From Pseudomonadota bacterium (GTDB lineage: Bacteria; Pseudomonadota; Gammaproteobacteria; Burkholderiales; Burkholderiaceae_C), in contig JAEWPH010000023.1 in NCBI GenBank assembly GCA_023460715.1, forward strand, positions 1 to 5,907: a DNA stretch of 5,907 nucleotides, given 5' to 3'. The notes under the pieces are model-generated. The model searched no databases and was not told where the DNA came from. It worked only from the letters and a program-made list of their open reading frames with translations. A program made the translations under genes and the position numbers. This document shows positions 1 through 5,362 of this stretch, piece after piece (position 1 is the first letter of the stretch; each line of letters starts with the position of its first letter).

Positions 1-414
1 GCCCTGAGCGGCTCGCAAAGCTGGGGCGTGCCGGCCGATTTCGACATCAACGGCTTCCTGGACGCGGCCAAGCGCAACTTCATCACCCTGCAGGACGCCT
101 GGGACCGCTCCGACATCCCGGCCCTGCGCGCCATGATGACCAACGACATGCTGGCTGAAATCCAGTCGCAGCTGGCCGAGCGCGAGCGCACGGCCCCCGG
201 CCAGGCCAACAAGACCGACGTGGTCATGCTGGACGCGCAGTTGCTGGGCATCGAAGAGCTGGACGACGTGTACATGGCCAGCGTGGAGTTCAGCGGCATG
301 ATCCGCGAAGACAACGCGCCCAGCCCCAGCCCGTTCCGCGAAGTCTGGAACATGACCAAGCCCAAGAACGGGCGCGGCGGCTGGCTGGTGGCGGGCGTTC
401 AAGCCATGCAGTAA
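1..414 (+). CDS. Tim44-like domain protein, C-terminal part (5' end outside window)
   Basis: The frame is open from base 1 to the TAA at 412-414 and gives 137 residues with no stop, so the gene begins left of the window; the GTG at 28 is an internal Val. The visible part resembles the Tim44-like/MBA1 fold: 'VPADFDINGFL', then an amphipathic helix ('AAKRNFITLQDAWD'), 'LLGIEE', and a strand pair ending in 'EVWNMTKPK' and 'GGWLVAGVQ'. This domain is shared with mitochondrial Tim44, a membrane-associated import motor subunit. Bacterial versions usually carry an N-terminal membrane segment and a low-complexity linker, neither visible here, and their role is poorly known. A membrane-peripheral lipid- or protein-binding role is inferred from the family. 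The ubiJ start lies 60 bases downstream. Family identity is fairly secure; function is not. Confidence 0.85.
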   Translation, partial: ALSGSQSWGVPADFDINGFLDAAKRNFITLQDAWDRSDIPALRAMMTNDMLAEIQSQLAERERTAPGQANKTDVVMLDAQLLGIEELDDVYMASVEFSGMIREDNAPSPSPFREVWNMTKPKNGRGGWLVAGVQAMQ

Positions 415-431
415 GGCGTGCAAGGCGAGGA

Positions 432-453
432 GGGCGGCCATCCGGGCCTGCCC
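432..453 (+). other. GC-rich hairpin between Shine-Dalgarno-like tract and ubiJ start
   Basis: Bases 432-439 pair with 445-448 and 450-453: GGGC with GCCC and GGCC with GGCC. This gives eight pairs, one bulged T at 449 and a five-base ATCCG loop. It lies just after the Tim44-like stop codon and overlaps the end of a purine tract (AGGAGG, 428-433). No T-run follows, so it is a poor intrinsic terminator. It could be a weak terminator, an RNA stabiliser, or a structure that brings the purine tract closer to the ubiJ start. The pairing is seen directly; any role is inference. Confidence 0.45.
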
Positions 454-474
454 TGCACAGTAATAATGGGGACT

Positions 475-1056
475 ATGGCAACACAGTCCCCTTTTTCTTT
501 GCTGGATGGGCTTTTCGAGCGCATCGCCAGTGGTCCGCAGCCACCGCAATGGCTGGTGCATGAGGTGCAGCACCGCGTCGTGCTGTTCCTCAACCATGTG
601 CTCATGCAGGAACGCGAGGCCATGGACCGCCTGGTCCGCCAGCGCGGCCGGACGGCAAGGGTGCAGTGGAGGGCGTATTCCATGGCCCTGCAGATCACCC
701 CGGCAGGGCTGCTCGACCTGGCTTCCCAGGGTGGCACGCCCGACCTGTTGCTGGAAATCACCGACACCTCGCCGCTGGCCCTGGCCCAGACCGCTCTGCG
801 GGGCGAGAAGCCGGCCATCCGCATCGAAGGCGACGTGCAGCTGGCGGCCGAGATCCACTGGCTGGTGGACCATGTGCGCTGGGACGTCGAGGAAGACCTG
901 GCCCGCGTGATCGGCGACGCTCCGGCCCACGCCGTAGGCTCCGTGGCGCGCCGCGCGGCGGATGCCCTGCGGCGCTTCGTTGGCGCACGCATGGCGCCGA
1001 GCGCTGCGGGCACCGGCGTGGACAGCGCCTCCGCTCCGGACCGTTCGCCACCATGA
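475..1056 (+). CDS. ubiJ: UbiJ: SCP2-domain ubiquinone biosynthesis accessory factor
   Basis: This encodes 193 residues from ATG 475, close to E. coli UbiJ (about 200). An SCP2-like lipid-binding domain covers roughly residues 30-130. The segment '[17 protein letters not shown]' (116-131) followed by '[14 protein letters not shown]' (135-148) is the most typical part. After residue 173 a Ser/Ala/Pro-rich tail looks disordered. In E. coli, UbiJ is an accessory factor of aerobic ubiquinone synthesis that works with UbiK in a soluble complex binding hydrophobic intermediates. The stop codon overlaps the ubiB start (ATGA, 1053-1056). The start is uncertain: ATG 466 and GTG 418 are in frame upstream. 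ATG 475 is preferred because 'MATQSPF' gives a normal N-terminus, while the GTG version adds a Gly-rich stretch encoded by the intergenic hairpin. Neither ATG has a well-spaced Shine-Dalgarno. Confidence 0.85.
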   Translation: MATQSPFSLLDGLFERIASGPQPPQWLVHEVQHRVVLFLNHVLMQEREAMDRLVRQRGRTARVQWRAYSMALQITPAGLLDLASQGGTPDLLLEITDTSPLALAQTALRGEKPAIRIEGDVQLAAEIHWLVDHVRWDVEEDLARVIGDAPAHAVGSVARRAADALRRFVGARMAPSAAGTGVDSASAPDRSPP

Positions 1057-2618
1057 GCCACTTCTTCCGTGGCTTCACCATCGTCTGGATGGTGCTGCGC
1101 TATGGGCTGGATGAACTGGTACTGACCAGCTTCCAGAAACCCTGGCTGCGCCTGCTCGCCCGGATCATCTCCGTCGGCCGCAACCTGGATGCCCCGCGGG
1201 GCCGGCGCCTGCGCGAGGCGCTGGAACGGCTGGGACCGATCTTCGTCAAATTCGGCCAGGTGCTCTCCACGCGCCGCGATCTGATGCCGCCGGACATCGC
1301 CGATGAACTGGCTCTGCTGCAGGACCGGGTGCCCCCGTTCGATCCGGCGGTGGCCGTTGCGACCATCGAACGTGCCTTCCGGCGTCCGCTGGACCAGATC
1401 TTCGTGTCGTTCGACCGCGTTCCCGTGGCCAGCGCCTCGATCGCGCAGGTGCACTTCGCCGTCATCCGCGACCGCCAGGGCATCGAGCGCGAAGTGGCCG
1501 TGAAAGTGCTGCGTCCGGGCATGCTGCCGGTCATCGAGAAGGACCTGGCCCTCATGCGCATGATGGCGGGCTGGGTCGAAGGCCTGTCGGCGGACGGCAA
1601 GCGACTGAAGCCCCGGCAGGTGGTGGCCGAGTTCGACAACTACCTGCACGACGAGCTTGATCTGGTGCGCGAGGCCGCCAATGCTGCGCAGTTGCGCCGC
1701 AACATGGAAGGCCTCGAACTGGTGCTGGTGCCGGAAGTGTTCTGGGACTTCTGCCACCCCGAGGTCATGGTGATGCAGCGCATGAAGGGCGTGCCGATCA
1801 ACCAGATCGAGCGGCTGCGCAGCGCAGGCGTCGACATCCCGAAGCTGGCGCGCGACGGCGTCACCATCTTTTTCACGCAGGTGTTCCGCGACGGCTTCTT
1901 CCACGCCGACATGCATCCCGGCAACATCCAGGTCAGCCTGGAGCCGGAAACCTTCGGGCGCTACATCTCGCTCGACTTCGGCATCGTGGGCACGCTCACC
2001 GAGTTCGACAAGGAATACCTGGCGCAGAACTTCACCGCGTTCTTCCGGCGTGACTACAAGCGTGTGGCCGAGCTTCACATCGAAAGCGGCTGGGTGCCGG
2101 CGCACACGCGGGTCAACGACCTGGAGTCCGCCATCCGTGCCGTCTGTGAGCCGTACTTCGACCGCCCGCTCAAGGAAATCTCCCTGGGCATGGTGTTGAT
2201 GCGCCTTTTCCAGACCTCGCGCCGCTTCCACGTGGAGATCCAGCCGCAGCTGGTGCTCTTGCAGAAGACGCTGCTCAACATTGAGGGCCTGGGCCGCCAG
2301 CTCGACCCGGAACTGGATCTCTGGAGCACAGCCAAGCCCTTCCTTGAGAAGTGGATGCTTGAGCAGCTCGGCCCGCAGCGCTTCCTGCGCGAGCTGCGGG
2401 AAGAGGCGCCGCACTTCGCCAAGATGGTGCCGGAGCTGCCGCGCCTGCTGCATGCGTACCTGCGTGACAAACCCCAGGGCCCGAACCGGGAGCTGCACGA
2501 GCTCCTGGCGGCCCAGAAACGCACCAACCAGTTGCTGCAGAGCCTGGTCTACGGTGGCATGGGTTTTGTATTGGGTTTGCTGGCAATGCAGCTGCTGATC
2601 CGCATCCGGGTCTTCTAG
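1053..2618 (+). CDS. ubiB: UbiB: ubiquinone biosynthesis atypical kinase/ATPase (ABC1/ADCK family)
   Basis: This encodes 521 residues; E. coli UbiB has about 546. The family hallmarks appear in order: KxGQ motif K66-FGQ69, Ala/Ser-rich nucleotide loop '[10 protein letters not shown]' (125-134), catalytic-type Lys K151 in 'AVKV', 'HADMHPGN' (284-291) with catalytic Asp286 and metal-binding Asn291, and D308-FG. A hydrophobic segment at about 499-518 is the likely C-terminal inner-membrane anchor. UbiB is required for ubiquinone synthesis. COQ8/ADCK work indicates ATPase activity rather than protein phosphorylation, perhaps to extract or present lipid intermediates. No key residue is missing, so it should be active. 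ATG 1053 is chosen because it overlaps the ubiJ stop by four bases and yields the normal N-terminus; the frame is open further upstream but only in the shadow of ubiJ. There is no strong Shine-Dalgarno, so translation probably depends on coupling to ubiJ. Confidence 0.96.
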   Translation: MSHFFRGFTIVWMVLRYGLDELVLTSFQKPWLRLLARIISVGRNLDAPRGRRLREALERLGPIFVKFGQVLSTRRDLMPPDIADELALLQDRVPPFDPAVAVATIERAFRRPLDQIFVSFDRVPVASASIAQVHFAVIRDRQGIEREVAVKVLRPGMLPVIEKDLALMRMMAGWVEGLSADGKRLKPRQVVAEFDNYLHDELDLVREAANAAQLRRNMEGLELVLVPEVFWDFCHPEVMVMQRMKGVPINQIERLRSAGVDIPKLARDGVTIFFTQVFRDGFFHADMHPGNIQVSLEPETFGRYISLDFGIVGTLTEFDKEYLAQNFTAFFRRDYKRVAELHIESGWVPAHTRVNDLESAIRAVCEPYFDRPLKEISLGMVLMRLFQTSRRFHVEIQPQLVLLQKTLLNIEGLGRQLDPELDLWSTAKPFLEKWMLEQLGPQRFLRELREEAPHFAKMVPELPRLLHAYLRDKPQGPNRELHELLAAQKRTNQLLQSLVYGGMGFVLGLLAMQLLIRIRVF

Positions 2619-2676
2619 CCCGCGCTGTCGCCGCTTTCTCTCTCTACCGTTCTCTTTTTCACCACTTCGCGACATC

Positions 2677-2682
2677 GAGGAG
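2677..2682 (+). promoter_or_regulatory. Shine-Dalgarno that sets the GTG start of the symporter gene
   Basis: GAGGAG ends six bases before GTG 2689, an ideal spacing. A nearer ATG at 2684 is one base from this site and opens only a four-residue frame (stop TGA 2696-2698), so GTG is the real start. The preceding 2619-2660 stretch is pyrimidine-rich (TTTCTCTCTCT, CTCTTTTTC) with no convincing promoter or terminator, so read-through from ubiB is possible. Confidence 0.75.
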
Positions 2683-2688
2683 CATGCC

Positions 2689-4137
2689 GTGCTGTTGACG
2701 CTGGTCATCGTTTATCTCCTGGTCACCATCGCCATCGGGTTGGTCGCTGCCCGAAGGGTGAAGAACACGACCGACTTCGCCATCGCGGGCCGCCACCTGC
2801 CGATGTTCATGATCATCACCACGACCTTCGCGACCTGGTTCGGCTCGGAGATCGTGCTGGGCGTGCCGGCCAAGTTCATCGAAGGCGGACTGCACAACGT
2901 GGTGGAAGACCCGTTCGGCGCGGGCATGTGCCTGATCCTGGTGGGCCTGTTCTTCGCCGGCAAGCTCTACCGCATGACCTTGCTGACGATCAGCGACTAC
3001 TACCGTGAGCGCTACGGCCGCATCATCGAGGTGGCCTGTTCGCTCATCATCATGCTCAGCTATCTGGGCTGGGTATCGGCCCAGGTCACGGCGCTGGGGC
3101 TGGTGTTCAACCTCCTGTCCGGCGGCGCCGTCAGCATTCCTGTCGGCATGACCATCGGCGTCGTTTCCATCCTGGCCTACACCCTGTTCGGGGGCATGTG
3201 GTCCGTGGCGGTGACCGATTTTCTGCAGATGATCATCCTGGTCGTGGGGCTGATGGTTCTCGCCTTCTTTGCTGGCGACATGGCGGGCGGGGCCGGGAAG
3301 GTCCTCGATCTGGCGGTGAGCCGCGACCTGTTCAAGTTCTGGCCGGAGCCCACGCTGCACGACATCGTGTTCTTCTTCGCGGCGGCCATCACCATGATGC
3401 TGGGCTCCATTCCGCAGCAGGACGTATTCCAGCGCGTGATGTCGGCCAACTCCATGCGGGCGGCCACGCACGGCACGGTGATCGGTGGCAGCGCCTACAT
3501 CCTGTTCGCTTTCGTGCCCATGTTCCTGGTGGTCAGCGCACTCATCATCATGCCGGAGCGGGCCCAGGAACTGCTGGCCGAAGACCCGCAGAAGGTGCTG
3601 CCCACGCTGGTGATGGAGAAGATGCCGTTCGTCATGCAGGTACTGTTCTTCGGCGCCCTGCTGTCGGCCATCAAGTCGTGCGCCTCCGCCACGCTGCTGG
3701 CGCCGAGCGTGACCTTCACCGAGAACATCTGGCGCCAGTTCCGTCGGGGTTCCAGCGACCGCGAGAACCTGCTGACCATGCGCATCAGCGTGCTGGTCTT
3801 CAGCCTGGCGGTGCTGATGTACTCCATCAAGATGGAAGGAACGCCCATCTACGAATTGGTGTCCGGCGCGTACCAGGTGCCCCTGGTGGGTGCGTTCGTG
3901 CCGCTGGTGTTCGGCCTGTACTGGAGCCGCGCGAGCACCCAGGGCGCCGTGTGCGCGGTGATCCTGGGCATCGGCTCCTGGCTCGCCGGCCTGGCGATGC
4001 CTTGGGGCGCCGTGTTCCCTGCGCAGTTGGCCGGGGTGCTGGCGGCCGTGGTGGGCATGGTCGCAGGCTCGCTGCTGCCGCAGTGGGTGCAGAACACCCG
4101 CACACCGCACCGTCCCGCCCCGGCAGGGACGATCTGA
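2689..4137 (+). CDS. Solute:sodium symporter (SSS) family transporter, substrate unknown
   Basis: This encodes 482 residues, a usual length for the SSS family (PutP, PanF, SGLT). I count about 13 hydrophobic helices, roughly at 2-20, 40-58, 76-94, 115-135, 147-168, 175-196, 222-240, 262-288, 312-338, 363-381, 396-412, 418-435 and 444-464, matching the LeuT-fold SSS topology. Family marks include 'ARRVKNTTDFAIAGR' after helix 1, 'FGGMWSVAVTDFLQ' (167-180) and helix 9 with S330 and S333 at the positions of the PutP Na+-site serines. Helix 2 has W50 and E54, and helix 9 has K329 just before S330, unlike PutP. The protein would be an inner-membrane importer driven by an ion gradient. Substrate is not inferable; no metabolic gene or sensor kinase is adjacent. 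It follows ubiB by 70 bases and ends before a probable terminator. The tail after residue 467 is short, hydrophilic and probably cytoplasmic. Confidence 0.93.
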   Translation: MLLTLVIVYLLVTIAIGLVAARRVKNTTDFAIAGRHLPMFMIITTTFATWFGSEIVLGVPAKFIEGGLHNVVEDPFGAGMCLILVGLFFAGKLYRMTLLTISDYYRERYGRIIEVACSLIIMLSYLGWVSAQVTALGLVFNLLSGGAVSIPVGMTIGVVSILAYTLFGGMWSVAVTDFLQMIILVVGLMVLAFFAGDMAGGAGKVLDLAVSRDLFKFWPEPTLHDIVFFFAAAITMMLGSIPQQDVFQRVMSANSMRAATHGTVIGGSAYILFAFVPMFLVVSALIIMPERAQELLAEDPQKVLPTLVMEKMPFVMQVLFFGALLSAIKSCASATLLAPSVTFTENIWRQFRRGSSDRENLLTMRISVLVFSLAVLMYSIKMEGTPIYELVSGAYQVPLVGAFVPLVFGLYWSRASTQGAVCAVILGIGSWLAGLAMPWGAVFPAQLAGVLAAVVGMVAGSLLPQWVQNTRTPHRPAPAGTI

Positions 4138-4156
4138 CGCTGCCATGAACCCTGCA

Positions 4157-4190
4157 GAGTGCGATGCGCAGGCCGCGTCGCACTCTTCAA
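4157..4190 (+). terminator. Probable intrinsic terminator after the symporter gene
   Basis: Bases 4157-4168 pair with 4174-4185 (GAGTGCGATGCG with CGCGTCGCACTC), giving 12 pairs including one T/G wobble around a five-base CAGGC loop. It begins 19 bases after the symporter stop. The tail CTCTTCAA is only weakly T-rich, so termination may be partial. The rest of the 4138-4320 gap holds a small ACGG-TTCG-CCGT hairpin (4206-4217) and the TATAAT promoter, with no gene. Confidence 0.65.
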
Positions 4191-4278
4191 GGCCCCCGCG
4201 ATCGCACGGTTCGCCGTTGACCGGTGGCAGCAGCGGTGTGGGTGATCCGCGCGCCGTCTGGCTGCAGAGGCTGCCACC

Positions 4279-4284
4279 TATAAT
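4279..4284 (+). promoter_or_regulatory. TATAAT -10 box, probable promoter of the zinc-ribbon/DUF502/aspS operon
   Basis: A perfect sigma-70 -10 hexamer lies in an otherwise GC-rich gap, 36 bases before the ATG at 4321. Transcription would start near 4291, leaving a leader of about 30 bases with a T-rich stretch (TTTTGCATTTTCC) and no clear Shine-Dalgarno. At 17-base spacing the -35 position reads GTCTGG (4256-4261), a poor match, and no TG extension precedes the -10. A short direct repeat GGCTGC (4260-4265 and 4269-4274) sits in this region and might bind an activator. Confidence 0.6.
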
Positions 4285-4320
4285 CAGCGGTTTTGCATTT
4301 TCCTGTAGCGCAAGCATCCG

Positions 4321-4632
4321 ATGCCTATTTATGCCTATAAGTGCGGCGCCTGTGGCCATGCCAAGGACGTGCTGCAGAAAATTTCCGATGCGCCCCTGAC
4401 CGATTGCCCGGCCTGCGGCTCACCTGCGTTCTCCAAGCAACTGACGGCCCCCGGCTTCCAGCTCAAGGGCTCGGGCTGGTACGCCACCGATTTCAAGAAC
4501 AGCGGCAGCGCTCCCAAGCCCGCTGCGGCACCGGCGGCCGATGCGCCCGCCGGTGGCAGCGACAGCGCTGCTGCTGCGCCCACGCCCGCTGCCGCGCCAG
4601 CGTCCTCCACGCCGTCCAGTACGGCTGCCTGA
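4321..4632 (+). CDS. FmdB-family zinc-ribbon protein with Ala/Pro-rich tail
   Basis: This encodes 103 residues. The N-terminal 'MPIYAYKCGACGH' is typical of the FmdB/CxxC_CxxC_SSSS putative regulatory family. Two knuckles, C8-x2-C11 and C29-x2-C32, are 17 residues apart and should bind one zinc. Next come 'FSKQLTAPGFQLKGSGWYATDFK' features (37-59), also common in the family, and from about residue 61 a low-complexity Ala/Pro/Ser tail to the end that is probably disordered. The name derives from a protein linked to formamidase and amidase gene clusters; for most members, as here, the function is unproven, and nothing nearby concerns amides. The start has no obvious Shine-Dalgarno but is fixed by the conserved N-terminus. 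DUF502 follows after 26 bases. Family call is firm; role is unknown. Confidence 0.92.
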   Translation: MPIYAYKCGACGHAKDVLQKISDAPLTDCPACGSPAFSKQLTAPGFQLKGSGWYATDFKNSGSAPKPAAAPAADAPAGGSDSAAAAPTPAAAPASSTPSSTAA

Positions 4633-4658
4633 CCCCCTCCTTCACTCACTCCACTCGC

Positions 4659-5282
4659 ATGTCCGCTTTGCGCAAATGGCTGTTCACGGGCCTTCTGGTG
4701 ATCGTCCCCGGCGTCATCACCGCCTGGGTCCTGAACTGGATCATCGGCACGCTGGACCAGACCTTGCAGATCCTGCCGGGCTCCTGGCAGCCCGACCGGC
4801 TGCTGGGCTTCCACATTCCCGGCTTCGGCGTGCTGCTCACGCTGGCCATCCTGCTGGTGGTGGGCGCATTGGCCAGCAATTTCGCGGGCCGCAAGCTGGT
4901 GGAGTGGGGCGATGCGCTGGTGAGCCGCATCCCCGTGGTGCGCTCCATCTACTCGAGCGTCAAGCAGGTGTCGGACACGCTGTTCTCCGAAAGCGGAAAC
5001 GCCTTCCGTACGGCGGTGCTGGTGCAATGGCCGCGCGAAGGCGTGTGGACGGTGGCGTTCATCACGGGCGCGCCCAGCGGTGAAGTGGCCGCGTACCTGC
5101 GCGACGAGTTCGTGAGCGTTTACGTTCCCACCACGCCCAACCCGACGGGGGGCTACTTCGTGATGCTGCGCAAGAGCGACTGCGTCGAACTGGACATGAG
5201 CGTGGACGCTGCGCTCAAGTACATTGTGTCGATGGGCGTGGTCACTCCGCCGGATCCCGCCATCCCCTCCGAACCCAAGTGA
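4659..5282 (+). CDS. DUF502 family membrane protein
   Basis: This encodes 207 residues from ATG 4659. Two hydrophobic helices, about 7-29 and 55-75, form an N-terminal membrane hairpin, followed by a soluble domain of about 130 residues. DUF502 hallmarks are clear: 'SRIPVVRSIYSSVKQV' (89-104) after helix 2 and 'VPTTPNPTGGYFVML' (156-170), where many relatives read PTTPNPTSG. The family includes plant COV1/LCV proteins of the Golgi and trans-Golgi network; no biochemical function is established in bacteria. The basic residues before helix 1 (R5, K6) suggest both termini are cytoplasmic by the positive-inside rule. The gene starts 26 bases after the zinc-ribbon stop, across a pyrimidine-rich gap without a Shine-Dalgarno, and ends 80 bases before aspS. 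Co-transcription with both is likely. The frame stays open upstream, but only in the shadow of the zinc-ribbon gene. Confidence 0.92.
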   Translation: MSALRKWLFTGLLVIVPGVITAWVLNWIIGTLDQTLQILPGSWQPDRLLGFHIPGFGVLLTLAILLVVGALASNFAGRKLVEWGDALVSRIPVVRSIYSSVKQVSDTLFSESGNAFRTAVLVQWPREGVWTVAFITGAPSGEVAAYLRDEFVSVYVPTTPNPTGGYFVMLRKSDCVELDMSVDAALKYIVSMGVVTPPDPAIPSEPK

Positions 5283-5289
5283 AACCCTG

Positions 5290-5317
5290 TTCCAGCGCGC
5301 CGGTGGCGCGCCAGGAA
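5290..5317 (+). other. GC-rich hairpin 1 in the DUF502-aspS gap
   Basis: GCGCGCC (5295-5301) pairs perfectly with GGCGCGC (5305-5311) around a three-base GGT loop. TTCC (5290-5293) and GGAA (5314-5317) extend the stem across a small internal loop. It begins eight bases after the DUF502 stop. No T-run follows, so a strong intrinsic terminator is unlikely. It may attenuate or stabilise the transcript. Confidence 0.5.
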
Positions 5318-5331
5318 TGCATCCCTGTGTC

Positions 5332-5347
5332 GCGCTCGCTGGAGCGC
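5332..5347 (+). other. Hairpin 2 abutting the aspS Shine-Dalgarno
   Basis: GCGCTC (5332-5337) pairs with GAGCGC (5342-5347) around a GCTG loop. The next base begins the aspS Shine-Dalgarno (5348). Part of this element (5332-5334 and 5337-5342) can instead pair with 5292-5300 of hairpin 1, with a two-base bulge at 5335-5336, so the two structures are potentially exclusive. The pairing is visible; regulation is inference. Confidence 0.45.
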
Positions 5348-5353
5348 AGGAAG
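5348..5353 (+). promoter_or_regulatory. aspS Shine-Dalgarno
   Basis: AGGAAG ends nine bases before ATG 5363, a good distance. It supports ATG 5363 over the in-frame ATG at 5369, as does the 'MAMRSHYCG' N-terminus expected for relatives. Confidence 0.7.
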
Positions 5354-5362
5354 ATCTGAACC

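Noticed and set aside
666..1052. Upstream extension of the ubiB frame to an earlier start
   Set aside because: The extension is Gly/Arg/Ala-rich and overlaps ubiJ in another frame. The conserved UbiB N-terminus starts at ATG 1053.
2684..2698. ATG one base after the symporter Shine-Dalgarno, possibly the true start with a frameshift
   Set aside because: It reads only four residues before TGA, and GTG 2689 is correctly spaced and gives a normal SSS N-terminus. No frameshift is needed.
399..2708. 769-codon open frame on the minus strand opposite ubiJ and ubiB
   Set aside because: It is a GC-rich antisense shadow. It is rich in His, Gln, Arg and Ala with no recognisable domain, and the + strand frames carry clear UbiJ and UbiB motifs.
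3198..4148. 316-codon + strand frame inside the symporter gene
   Set aside because: It is a frame-shadow rich in Gly, Arg, His and Ala without hydrophobic helices or motifs.
4198..4205. GCGATCGC palindrome, resembling the HIP1 core of cyanobacteria
   Set aside because: A single copy in GC-rich DNA; no repeated family is seen in the window.
4321..4338. Repeat ATGCCTAT at 4321 and 4331 with a second, out-of-frame ATG
   Set aside because: The repeat arises from coding MPIYAY. The second frame gives only about 22 residues with no support.
2659..4359. 566-codon open frame on the minus strand opposite the symporter
   Set aside because: It has the same His/Asp/Gln-rich shadow composition, no family motif, and no promoter or ribosome site. 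The + strand encodes an unmistakable membrane transporter.
4335..5027. 230-codon minus-strand frame opposite the zinc-ribbon and DUF502 genes
   Set aside because: It is an antisense shadow spanning two well-supported + strand genes, with no domain or ribosome site.
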